A stretch of DNA of 64,000 nucleotides from the NCBI RefSeq assembly GCF_938041645.1, contig NZ_CALIST010000067.1, positions 1-64,000 on the forward strand, in the 5' to 3' direction. The notes under the pieces were generated by a model. The model was not told where the DNA came from, did no database searches, and saw only the letters and a program-made list of their open reading frames with translations. Position numbers and translations under genes: made by a program. Within the stretch, counting starts at the first letter, position 1; each line of letters begins with the position of its first letter. This document shows positions 36,603 through 44,732 of the stretch, piece by piece. This DNA is from an uncultured Campylobacter sp. Its GTDB lineage: Bacteria; Campylobacterota; Campylobacteria; Campylobacterales; Campylobacteraceae.

Positions 36603-36634
36603 GCCTCGCTTTAGTTCACTACTTTAAGCAAATT

Positions 36635-36667
36635 TGCCCTACTGCAAGTAAAAAACGAAGTAGGGCA
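36635..36667. repeat. inverted repeat in tpx-SUKH intergenic region
   Basis: Perfect 9-bp arms TGCCCTACT/AGTAGGGCA with a 15-nt spacer. There is no T-run, so this is more likely a structural or bidirectional element than a simple terminator. Confidence 0.45.
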
Positions 36668-36843
36668 CTTAAAATTCTACTTCAATTTTACATTTTGATT
36701 TTACGCTTTAATTTGCGCTCCAACGTACGCAAAGCTGTTAGCGCACAGCAATAATAAGCGAACGAGCATGAAATATAGGATCGCCTGCTGCTAAGTTTTA
36801 AATTTAGCCATAGCGAGAGTTAAAAATTTTAAAATTTGCTCGC

Positions 36844-37560
36844 TTAGCCACGGCGCGCGATAAATTCGCTAAAAGAGATCTCCCACGCGTGAAATTTAAC
36901 TCCGAGCGAGGCAAGTTTGTCTTGTAGCGCTAGCGCTGACTCCTCTATGCCGCTAAAAAGGCAAAGCGGCAAATTTCGCGTCCTATCTTTCGTATCTGCA
37001 AAACTCTCGTCCTCAAAAAATTTCTTTAAAAACACGAGCGTTTTTACCTTGTCCGCGCCCAGATCCTCGATGAAAACGCTGAAATATTTATATTCGGGCT
37101 CCTCGCGCGCTTCATCTTTCATTGCGTAGTCGTCTGCTAGTTCGCGGTAAAATTCGTTGTTTAAATCCGCAAACGGCGCGATCGCTTCAAGCGAGCAAGG
37201 CGCCTCAAGTGCGGCAAGTGCGGTTAAAATTTCTTCAAATTTAACGATGTCGTCCGCGACTTTAATCGGCTCCCAAGAGCCGGCGCCGTGATAGGCAAAA
37301 TACACGGGCGAGGCGTCCCCGAGGGCAAAATCGACGAAAAACGGATCGTCCATGCCGTTACGCGCGATGACCCGCCAGCTCTTGCGCCACTGGCCCGGTG
37401 CGTCGTCTGCTAGCTCCTCGCCAGTTTTGCGGCTAGCGAGCCTATATCCCTCCTGAAAGCTCTCAAACTCGCCCTCATCAGGATAGAAAAAAGGTAGCAA
37501 AACAGACTCTGAAACGATGCGTTTGCGGATAAAATTTCGGATCAAACTTGAGATTTGCAC
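36844..37560 (-). CDS. SMI1/KNR4 (SUKH)-type protein
   Basis: 238 aa. The central run WRVIARNGMDDPFFVDFA, then PVYFAYHGAGSWEPIKVADD, then VKFEEIL, fits the SUKH superfamily, where W-x-x-I and HG-x-G-x-W are conserved. SUKH proteins are commonly immunity proteins against polymorphic toxins, but many are housekeeping orphans, and no toxin gene is next to it. The start is GTG 37560 with AAAGG upstream; no ATG fits. Function is inferred only at superfamily level. Confidence 0.65.
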   Translation of the reverse strand: MQISSLIRNFIRKRIVSESVLLPFFYPDEGEFESFQEGYRLASRKTGEELADDAPGQWRKSWRVIARNGMDDPFFVDFALGDASPVYFAYHGAGSWEPIKVADDIVKFEEILTALAALEAPCSLEAIAPFADLNNEFYRELADDYAMKDEAREEPEYKYFSVFIEDLGADKVKTLVFLKKFFEDESFADTKDRTRNLPLCLFSGIEESALALQDKLASLGVKFHAWEISFSEFIARRG

Positions 37561-37660
37561 GGCGCGGCCTTTGGGTTAAATTTGAGCGAATTCTAGCAGA
37601 GTTTTTAGTTCGCGCAAAATTTACGCCCAAATTCAACAAATTGCAAATTTGAGCGCGAAA

Positions 37661-37930
37661 AGACAAGCGGAAGTATCGCGAGATGATTTTGAGAGTTGTG
37701 CAGAAATTTTAAGTTAAGGCTAGACAAGTAGTCTGCCGCAGTCCAAAATTTTCAAACTCATTTAAAGACGCTCGCGAGACGATGCGCCGCCAAAAAGACA
37801 AGCGGAAGTATTTTGAGATGATTTTTGTGGTTGCGACGTAAAATTTCGGCGTAGATAGAACGTATAGTTCATCGAGCCGAAATTTTACTAGCTCCGCAAA
37901 AAGCACTCACGAGACAACGCGCTACAAAGA
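37661..37930. repeat. imperfect 135-bp tandem repeat (two copies)
   Basis: Copy 1 is at 37661-37795 and copy 2 at 37796-37930. Both begin AGACAAGCGGAAGTAT and share GAGATGATTTT and, near the end, GAGAC-N3-GCGC, all at an exact 135-bp offset; the middle has diverged. Copy 2 runs into the last codons of the reductase gene ending at 37922. A related word GCCGAAGTATTTTAAAA occurs at about 5125. No coding potential. Confidence 0.6.
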
Positions 37931-40369
37931 TTGTAAGATTTTAGGTTTACTAAACGCCTGTATCGGCTTAATCTCTCCCTTAAATTTCTCAATCTGCGCT
38001 AGCACGGTGTGAGCCGAGTTGCTTTGCGCGAGACTTGACGTGCCTTTATCAAAGGTTAGCACGTTTACGCAGCCGTGCTGGCAGAGGCTCTTCTCGCCCC
38101 AAACCTCGGGATCGTACCACGCGCCCTCGCAGATCGCTGCGACGCGCTCGGGCACGATGTCGGTAACGAGCACGCCCGCTAAAATTTCGCCGCGATTGTT
38201 AAAAACGCGCACGATGTCGCCGTTCGCAAGCCCGCGAGCTTCGGCGTCTTTTGGGTTTATCAGCACCGGCTCTCTGCCGCTAACCTCGGCAAAATTTCTG
38301 ATGATCGAGTTGTTTAGCTGGCTGTGCAGGCGGTAGCGAGAGTGCGGACTTACGATGTGGATCGGATACTTCGCCGTCTTTTTCGCATCGCCTAGCCACT
38401 CCTTAGGCTCGATCCAAGTAGGCATCGGCGGGCAGTCGGCATAGCCCATCTTAGCGATCGTTGGTGAGTAAAGCTCGATCTTGCCGGACGGGGTGCCTAA
38501 GCGGTTTTTGGCGGGATTTTCGCGGAATGCCGCAAGGCGCGTATATAGCGCGCTGCTCTCGTCGTCCTTTTCAAAGCGCACGAAGCCCTTGTCGTAAAAT
38601 TCCTCAAAGCTAGGCATCGTTATATTCAGACCTTTGGCTTGCTCTACGGCATCGGCGTAGAATTCCTTCATCCATCCTAGCTCGTCCTTGCCCTCGCTAA
38701 AGACCTCGCCGTATCCCCAACGCTTGCAGATCTGCTCGCAGATCCAAAAGTCGCTCTTACTCTCGCCCATCGGCTCGATTGCAGGCCTGTAAGCGACTAT
38801 ATATTCGCCCGTAGCGCCCGTTTGGTTGATGTCGTTGCGTTCGACCTCGATCGCGACGGGAAGCACGATGTCGCTAAGCTTCGCCGTGCTCGTCCAGTAA
38901 GGCTCGGCGGTGATGACGGTGTCAAATTTACGCCACTGCCTCACAATATTATTCACGTCTTGATGGCGCGTGAACATCGATCCGCACGCCATATACGCGA
39001 CTCTCATATGCGGCAGCTTGATTTTAGTGCCGTCGTAATCGATCTGCTTGCCCGGATGCTCCAGCGCCTCGATACTGCGAGAGGACGGGATGGTGATATT
39101 TTTCGCGCTTTTCCAAGGCGCAGAGCCCGTGTTTTCGTATTTCTCATCTATGCGCGTGCTAAGTCCCTTTAAAATAGGAGCCACCTTATTCGTAGCGCCC
39201 GCAGAGCCGTAGCCTAGGCTAAATTCAAAGCCGAGCCCCTCCTTGCCGATATGTCCTAGCATCGCATTAAGCGCCACGAGCGCCCAGAAAGGCTGCTCGC
39301 CGTGATCGGCGCGTTGCAAACCGCGACCGATTAAAATCGTGCTCGGCTCCTTTGCAAGCGCCGTAGCAAATTTCGCAATAGTCTCCTCGCTAAGCCCGCA
39401 AATTTTGCTCGCCCAAGCTGCGTCCTTCACGATTTTATCGCTCTCGCCTAGAAAATACGCTTTAAATTTATTAAATCCGACGGTGTATTTTTTGATAAAT
39501 TCCTCGTCGTAGAGGTTGTTCGTAAACAGATAATGGCACATGCCGATGATGAGCGCGGTGTCGGTATTTGGGCGCACGATGATATCTTCGCTGCCGAAGT
39601 AGCGCGCGGTGTCGTTTCTCATCACGTTTACGCTGTAGGTTTTGATGCCAGATTTTTTAAGCTCTTGCATGCCGATGTAGCCGTCGTGCGTAGGCGGAAT
39701 GGATGAAATTTGATTGGTTACCGCAGGATCAGTCGCCCAAAATACGACGTTTTTAGCGTTTTTGACGATCGCTTTCCACGTAGTAGGCGCGTCGTAAACG
39801 GCGCTTGAGCCCAGCACGTGAGGCATGATGACGAGCCCCGCGCCGGTGGAGTAATCGCCGCTTTCCTCTACGTAGCCGCCTAAAATTTTAAGCATTCGAT
39901 GCGCTACGGTGCGTCCCCAGCCGATCTTACCGCTGCCGCCCCACCAGTAGCACTCGCCGTAGATCGCCTCGGCGCCGTATTTGTCGAAATTTTCTTTCAA
40001 AGCCTTCGCCGCTAGATCAAGGGCCGTGTCCCAGCTAACCCGCACGAACTCCTCTTTGCCGCGCAGTTCGCTCTTTGCCGCGCCTTTAGCCTTTAGATAG
40101 CTTTTGCGCACCATCGGATAGAGCACGCGGTTTTCGTTCTGCACGGAATCGGGCAAGCTGTAATTCATCGTGTTTGGAAATTTATCGCCCTCAAATTCGC
40201 TTACCGAAACGATCTGCGACGAGTTTAAATTTAGCCAAAAGGGGCCAAATCTATTTGCGCCGAATACCTTTTTGTTATCAAAAATCGTCTGCGTGACCCC
40301 CTCGATCCTGCTAGCGCTTGCCGCGCTTGCGCCTAAAATCCCTGCCTTTAAAAAGTCTCGCCTTTTCAT
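37922..40369 (-). CDS. periplasmic molybdopterin S/N-oxide reductase (BisC/MtsZ/TorA-like), cassette 2
   Basis: 815-aa paralog of reductase 1. Tat leader KRRDFLK at 2-8. Active-site alignment gives Tyr141, Trp143 and Mo-ligand Ser174 (GDYSTGAG), with the 31-residue W-to-S spacing kept. The loop after Tyr differs: YWWGGSG instead of YGWQSTG, putting a Trp where Gly is usual. RHQDVNN and the C-terminal domain are intact. The substrate could be methionine sulfoxide, biotin sulfoxide, DMSO or TMAO. It follows its cytochrome by 13 bp with AAAGGAG. The extreme 3' end overlaps a 135-bp repeat. Confidence 0.9.
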   Translation of the reverse strand: MKRRDFLKAGILGASAASASRIEGVTQTIFDNKKVFGANRFGPFWLNLNSSQIVSVSEFEGDKFPNTMNYSLPDSVQNENRVLYPMVRKSYLKAKGAAKSELRGKEEFVRVSWDTALDLAAKALKENFDKYGAEAIYGECYWWGGSGKIGWGRTVAHRMLKILGGYVEESGDYSTGAGLVIMPHVLGSSAVYDAPTTWKAIVKNAKNVVFWATDPAVTNQISSIPPTHDGYIGMQELKKSGIKTYSVNVMRNDTARYFGSEDIIVRPNTDTALIIGMCHYLFTNNLYDEEFIKKYTVGFNKFKAYFLGESDKIVKDAAWASKICGLSEETIAKFATALAKEPSTILIGRGLQRADHGEQPFWALVALNAMLGHIGKEGLGFEFSLGYGSAGATNKVAPILKGLSTRIDEKYENTGSAPWKSAKNITIPSSRSIEALEHPGKQIDYDGTKIKLPHMRVAYMACGSMFTRHQDVNNIVRQWRKFDTVITAEPYWTSTAKLSDIVLPVAIEVERNDINQTGATGEYIVAYRPAIEPMGESKSDFWICEQICKRWGYGEVFSEGKDELGWMKEFYADAVEQAKGLNITMPSFEEFYDKGFVRFEKDDESSALYTRLAAFRENPAKNRLGTPSGKIELYSPTIAKMGYADCPPMPTWIEPKEWLGDAKKTAKYPIHIVSPHSRYRLHSQLNNSIIRNFAEVSGREPVLINPKDAEARGLANGDIVRVFNNRGEILAGVLVTDIVPERVAAICEGAWYDPEVWGEKSLCQHGCVNVLTFDKGTSSLAQSNSAHTVLAQIEKFKGEIKPIQAFSKPKILQSL

Positions 40370-40382
40370 CTGATCTCCTTTA

Positions 40383-40949
40383 TCATTCAGGTTTTTTTGC
40401 GTTGTGTTGTAGATATTTTATGATCAAATTTAGCTCGTCGCCCTCGAGCGCTACGTAGTTTGCATTGATCATCTCTTGTAAATTTGCAGGCCACTGATTT
40501 GCCGTGAAGCTCTTTGGCTCATGCAAGCGGTGACACGCCGAGCAGATCTGCTCGTAGTTCGTCTTTGCCTCCGCATAAAGCGCCTTAGCGTCCTTAGCTA
40601 CGGCATCCGAACTGATCTCGTAAATCCCCTCCGCCTCATACCAGATCTCGCCGTAATCGTCCTCGAGCTTTTTGCCCTTTTTAAAATTTGCTTCGGCTTC
40701 GTTCGTAAAAATCGCGTAAATTTCAGCTTCTTTCATATTTTTTTGGATCTGAAGCTGATAGTTTTCGCTCACGACGCCTTTAATTTTAATCTTGGTAACG
40801 CCGCCATCGCTGGATATCACCTCGATCGGCGTTAAAATTTCAGCCTCGCCGATTGCTTTGCCGTCTTGCGAGATCGTAGCGGTTTTAGAGATTACCTCTC
40901 CGCTGAAAAGCGAACACGCACAGATAAATGAGATAAAAATTTTCCTCAT
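40383..40949 (-). CDS. monohaem cytochrome c, electron donor to reductase 2
   Basis: 188 aa with a Sec signal peptide. The N-terminal beta-rich part carries a helix with many Lys and Glu (residues 65-100), then the haem motif CSACH at 136-140 and WPANLQEMINANY with a candidate axial Met. Same architecture as the cytochrome of cassette 1 but clearly diverged. It starts the two-gene operon and is divergent from a Crp/Fnr-type regulator. Confidence 0.88.
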   Translation of the reverse strand: MRKIFISFICACSLFSGEVISKTATISQDGKAIGEAEILTPIEVISSDGGVTKIKIKGVVSENYQLQIQKNMKEAEIYAIFTNEAEANFKKGKKLEDDYGEIWYEAEGIYEISSDAVAKDAKALYAEAKTNYEQICSACHRLHEPKSFTANQWPANLQEMINANYVALEGDELNLIIKYLQHNAKKPE

Positions 40950-40981
40950 AAAGTATCCTTTCTAGGTTGTCTTTAACGCGA

Positions 40982-40987
40982 ATTATA
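40982..40987 (-). promoter_or_regulatory. -10 box of reductase operon 2
   Basis: Minus-strand TATAAT in TTTATAATTCG, predicting transcription from about 40975, 26 bp before the cytochrome ATG at 40949. The palindrome at 41010-41023 is centred 41.5 bp upstream of that point. Confidence 0.5.
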
Positions 40988-41003
40988 AATCAAAGATAAA
41001 TTT

Positions 41004-41029
41004 AAATTTGTCGCGATTGCGACGAATTT
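41004..41029. promoter_or_regulatory. Crp/Fnr-type operator between reductase operon 2 and its divergent regulator
   Basis: Core GTCGC-N4-GCGAC (41010-41023), flanked by AAATT and AATTT (one mismatch) to make a 26-bp symmetric site. The 5-4-5 layout is that of FNR-family sites (TTGAT-N4-ATCAA) with a different half-site. Centred at -41.5 from the inferred start of the reductase operon, it fits class II activation. A -10-like TAAAAT for the regulator is at 41042-41047, so the site could also control the regulator. Confidence 0.6.
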
Positions 41030-41076
41030 ATCCTTTTTATGTAAAATTTACGTGAAATTTTATGCAAAGAGCTGCT

Positions 41077-41658
41077 ATGATAGATAGACTAAATAACGAT
41101 TACAGCGAGAAATTCGACTTTTTAAGTAGGGAGCGGATTGCTAAATTTAGGCGCGAAAGCTACGCTCGCGGCGACGTGATCTACGCTCAGAAGTTTAAAT
41201 TTATCATTCTGCTACGTGGCAGGGCGAAGCTAAATTGCTACGAAAACGGTAAGGAATTTATCTTTAGCTTCGTAAGAAGCGGCGCCTACGTCTGCTTGGA
41301 TAAAAACACGAGCCTTGAAATTTTAAGCGACTGCGAGACGCTACAGATCAATATCTCGGAGCTTTTCGAGCTGCTTGGAGATGAGTTTGCAAGCTCGATC
41401 ATAAACGCGCTTATCAAAAATATCTACTCGCAACGGATTTTAATTAAAGAGATCGTCTTTGCGAAAATCCAGACGCGGATTTTAAATTTCTTAAATCGCA
41501 TCGCAAACGCAGATAAGATCGTGGAGCTTCCCTTTAATATAATGACGCTGGCAAGCCTACTTGGAGCGCCTCGCCAAAACGTCTCTCAGGCGATTACGAA
41601 GCTCGTAAACGACAAAAAGATCGTGAAATTAAAGGGCAATAGGATTAAAATTTTATAG
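41077..41658 (+). CDS. Crp/Fnr-family transcriptional regulator
   Basis: 193 aa (198 if ATG 41062 is used; I prefer 41077, which has AAAGAG and a workable leader). An N-terminal cyclic-nucleotide-binding-like beta-roll (about 10-115) lacks FNR's N-terminal cysteine cluster. A dimer helix (120-150) precedes a winged helix-turn-helix: LASLLGAPRQNVSQAITKLV. At the FNR recognition-helix position E-T-I-S-R this protein has Q-N-V-S-Q, which would suit a different half-site. Divergent from reductase operon 2, which it likely controls. The signal sensed is unknown. Confidence 0.85.
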   Translation: MIDRLNNDYSEKFDFLSRERIAKFRRESYARGDVIYAQKFKFIILLRGRAKLNCYENGKEFIFSFVRSGAYVCLDKNTSLEILSDCETLQINISELFELLGDEFASSIINALIKNIYSQRILIKEIVFAKIQTRILNFLNRIANADKIVELPFNIMTLASLLGAPRQNVSQAITKLVNDKKIVKLKGNRIKIL

Positions 41659-41729
41659 TCTGAATCTGCGCAGGGGATCTAAATTTAGACGAAAAGGATT
41701 ATTTTAAGCGAAACCGCCTCATAAGACAA

Positions 41730-41758
41730 AGGGCTAAAACCAAAATGGGATTAGCCCT
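41730..41758. repeat. inverted repeat after the Crp/Fnr gene
   Basis: Perfect 8-bp arms AGGGCTAA/TTAGCCCT with a 13-nt spacer in the convergent gap. A weak bidirectional terminator is possible; no T-run. Confidence 0.35.
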
Positions 41759-41803
41759 AAATTTAGCTTATTTGCAAAGCTTATGTGTGCTACAAAGCTA
41801 CGT

Positions 41804-42211
41804 TTAAAAAATCGAGCCTCTGCTTGCGGGTCGCAACGGATCGTCTCCAAAGCGGTTGCCTCCGTTAGTGCCTTGCTGGATAAAAAATACGATCAATACT
41901 ATCGAGCCTATTATCGGGACAAAAATTAACAGATAAAACCAGCCGCTTCTATCGGTATCGTGCAGACGCCTTACCGCTACGGCAATAGAAGGTAAAAGTA
42001 TTGCCAATAAAAAGATTGAGTTAATGAAACCGATCATTCTACCGGAACTCGTAACGGCATAGGTGCCTAAAAAGCCATCCAATACTAACGTTATAATTCC
42101 TAAAAGTGCCGCAAATAATGCAAACCACCAGTACTCTGAACGTGGTGCACGCCCCTCAAAGTTGCAATAATTCTCTTTGAGACAAGTGCGAACAGACTCT
42201 ATAAAAGTCAT
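41804..42211 (-). CDS. DUF805 (YhaH-like) inner-membrane protein
   Basis: 135 aa with four hydrophobic segments. GRAPRSEYWWFALF, VAVRRLHDTDRSGWFYLL and the C-terminal QQGTNGGNRFGDDPLRP are the complete DUF805 signature. It is the intact paralog of the frameshifted copy at 34011-34418. It has GGAG upstream and appears monocistronic. Function unknown. Confidence 0.9.
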   Translation of the reverse strand: MTFIESVRTCLKENYCNFEGRAPRSEYWWFALFAALLGIITLVLDGFLGTYAVTSSGRMIGFINSIFLLAILLPSIAVAVRRLHDTDRSGWFYLLIFVPIIGSIVLIVFFIQQGTNGGNRFGDDPLRPASRGSIF

Positions 42212-42509
42212 CTCAAACTCCTTTTTAAAAATAAGATAAATTATATAACAATGGCACTTAAATTTATCCTTTATATTGATTAAATTTTAAAATTTACCTT
42301 CGCAGCCGCGCTGTCTGGCAAATACATTAAAATTTATCTCGAATGAACTTAATAGCGAGCCGTTTGATAAGCGGAGGAGGGCAGGTTAGGCGGAACAAAT
42401 TTTACTTTTTCGCTCGCTCTAAATAACAAAGTAGGGCGGCTGCGACTAGCACAATTATAATAGCGATTTTATCTGCTTTGCCATGCCATAGCCGTATAAA
42501 TTTTAAAAT

Positions 42510-43535
42510 TTAGCCCTTTTGACGGCTTAAAATTTTAGAAATTTTTGCGGCGTCGTAAGTTTTTGCCTGCGCTTTTAGAAACTCGCAAAGCCCCTTCTGC
42601 TTGCAAAGGCCGTGAGCGAGCAAAAACTCCGCCGTGTCTGTATCATCCAGTACTGCGGCTAGCTTAATCAAGCCCGTTAACTCATTTTGCGGTAGCTCGC
42701 GCAAGCTTTGAAATTTTAAAATTTCCTCTACATAGCGTAGCCTTCCGTCGCGGAATTTTTTAAATCTCGCGCTATTTATGAACTCACGAGCGCGTGGATC
42801 AGGCGGATTTTTATATGCCGAAACGATAAAACCTGCATCTCGTAAAAATAGCAGCTCTCCGCCTGCAACCGAGCTTACCACTCCGCTAATATCTGTAGCG
42901 CCCAGCTCAAGAAGCAATGAAAACGTCTCAAAATCTCCGCACGATGTGGCTAGATGTAACGATCCGCGTGCATGTATATTTGCGCCGTGCTCTACCAAAA
43001 ATCGCACTAATCGCAGCACATCCGCATTTTTTAAAATTGTGCGACGTCCTAACTTTTCGCTTGGAGTTATCAAATTCTTTTCGTCTGCACCCAAATCAGC
43101 GCTGCTTGGCGCATCAATACCCGCACCAAAATCAAGCGGACAGCCGTAAGAAATCGCAGTTTGCAACGGCGAGCCAATATATCCTTCATTGTAGTTCAAA
43201 TCAGGCTTAAACGCAAGTATTCGAGTAATTCGTGTAAAATCAAGCTTTCCACTTCGCATTAGTTTCATATTTGCAATAAATGGCGTAAAAATCCGCTCGC
43301 CAAACTCCCCGAAATCCTCGTCGATCCTGCCCCTGTTTTGCGCCGCGAAGGCTAAAAGTGCGTCCAAGCCCGCATCTATCTGCGCATCGCTAGCATTTTC
43401 ATCGTAAAAAATTTCAAAATTTGGTTGTGATAAATTTGACTCTGCTTGCTGTGAAGCAGAAACTCTCGGGTCATCCTTAGCAGCGCTCAAAGCGCAGCCC
43501 GCAAGTAAAAGCCACAAAAAGATAAAATTTTTCAT
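42510..43535 (-). CDS. ankyrin-repeat lipoprotein
   Basis: 341 aa from ATG 43535 (GAGGG upstream); the frame is open 27 codons further but without a signal peptide. The leader has a lipobox ending LLAGC (Cys14). The central to C-terminal part holds ankyrin-like helices: VRLVRFLVEHGANIHARGSL, HLATSCGDFETFSLLLELGA and LIKLAAVLDDTDTAEFLLAH. It is probably a periplasmic or surface protein-binding scaffold. No partner is adjacent. Confidence 0.75.
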   Translation of the reverse strand: MKNFIFLWLLLAGCALSAAKDDPRVSASQQAESNLSQPNFEIFYDENASDAQIDAGLDALLAFAAQNRGRIDEDFGEFGERIFTPFIANMKLMRSGKLDFTRITRILAFKPDLNYNEGYIGSPLQTAISYGCPLDFGAGIDAPSSADLGADEKNLITPSEKLGRRTILKNADVLRLVRFLVEHGANIHARGSLHLATSCGDFETFSLLLELGATDISGVVSSVAGGELLFLRDAGFIVSAYKNPPDPRAREFINSARFKKFRDGRLRYVEEILKFQSLRELPQNELTGLIKLAAVLDDTDTAEFLLAHGLCKQKGLCEFLKAQAKTYDAAKISKILSRQKG

Positions 43536-43704
43536 ATCGCCCTCGCTTAAATTTTGCGCGATTATATCAAATCTAAGGCTAAATTTAATGGCGCCTTGAA
43601 ATTTCATAAAAAGCAAATGACAAATAAATTTAGCCTAAAAAAGCGCCTTTTGATCTTAATTTCGCTAGAATTAGCCGTAAATAACCTAAACAAAGGAGCG
43701 GCAA

Positions 43705-44508
43705 ATGAAACTACTTTTTACTTTGATCTTGCTTTGTGCGGGGCTTTTTGCAAACACGCTGCAAGAGATCAGAAATAGCGGCGTCATCAGAGTAGGCGTC
43801 AGAGATGGTAGACCGCCTTTTAGCGAGATTAGCGGCGGTAAATTTGAAGGCTTTGAGATCGAGCTTGCCAATGCGATCGCAAAGGCGATTTTCGGCGCTA
43901 AACAAGGCGAAGTGCAGTTTGTCTCTCTAAGCGCCGCCGATCGCGTCTCGTATCTAGTCAATAATAAAGTCGATATGGTCGCAGTTACCTTCGTCATCGA
44001 TTCGGCGCGCAAAAATCATGTAGACTTCTCGATGCCGTATTTTTCGACCAATCTCGGCGTACTAACTCGCAAAGCAGACGCCATCAAAGATATATCGCGT
44101 TTGCGCGATATAAGGCTCATAACCGAAGAGGGCACGACCGTAGATAATTACCTCAAAAAAGAGAAATTTAGTAACGTAAGCTACTGCAAAAGCACAAGCG
44201 AATGCTACGCGATGATCCGAGACGGTAAGGCTGACGGATACATAAACCTTAATATCACGGTGCTAGCCTACGCCGTCGTGGACGATACGCTCGAAGTGCC
44301 GTTTCAAAACTTCGGTAAACCTGATTTCATCGGTATTGGCGTGCAAAAAGGAAATAAGGAGCTACTTGATTTTATCAACGCAGAGCTTGTAAAACTAAGC
44401 AAAGAGGGTTTTTTCAAAAAGGCTTATCAGGATACCTTTGAGCCTTTTTACCGCGGTACGGCGGATAAAAAATACTTCCTTTTAGATGGAATTTATGACT
44501 TGCTATAA
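43705..44508 (+). CDS. orphan amino-acid-binding periplasmic protein 1
   Basis: SBP_bac_3 protein (267 aa) with a signal peptide cleaved near FA-NT. GVIRVGVRDGRPPFSE, GKFEGFEIELANAIAKAI, VDFSMPYFSTNLGVL and the ending FYRGTADKKYFLLDG are typical of the glutamate/aspartate-type receptors. Two cysteines in SYCKSTSECYAM may form a disulfide. No permease or ATPase is encoded nearby, so it must share a transporter or act as a sensor ligand-binder. AAAGGAG lies before the ATG. Paralog of the next gene. Confidence 0.85.
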   Translation: MKLLFTLILLCAGLFANTLQEIRNSGVIRVGVRDGRPPFSEISGGKFEGFEIELANAIAKAIFGAKQGEVQFVSLSAADRVSYLVNNKVDMVAVTFVIDSARKNHVDFSMPYFSTNLGVLTRKADAIKDISRLRDIRLITEEGTTVDNYLKKEKFSNVSYCKSTSECYAMIRDGKADGYINLNITVLAYAVVDDTLEVPFQNFGKPDFIGIGVQKGNKELLDFINAELVKLSKEGFFKKAYQDTFEPFYRGTADKKYFLLDGIYDLL

Positions 44509-44695
44509 AAGCGAGCTAGAAATTAAAATATAAAATTTATCGAAGGCAGTTTGCATAACGAATAAATCTTGGGATTTAAAATTTAGAATTTGCGAAATTT
44601 TAAATCCCCGCTTTGCCCCTAAATTTCAAACTTGCATACGCGCAGTGATTGAATTTTAAACCGCTTGCATTTATTTTCTCTAAAATATATAGTGC

Positions 44696-44701
44696 TATAA
44701 T
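44696..44701 (+). promoter_or_regulatory. -10 box of orphan receptor 2
   Basis: GTGCTATAATTATT, 32 bp before ATG 44733, which shows that the second receptor has its own promoter. Confidence 0.5.
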
Positions 44702-44732
44702 TATTTCAAAACTAAAAAGTAGGGGGCTTTTT

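Noticed and set aside
36844..37560. SUKH protein as part of a toxin-immunity system
   Set aside because: No toxin, secretion or second immunity gene is adjacent; left as a superfamily assignment.
37709..37906. 65-aa minus-strand frame in the 135-bp repeats
   Set aside because: Falls across two imperfect repeat copies without periodicity in the protein; better explained as repeat DNA.
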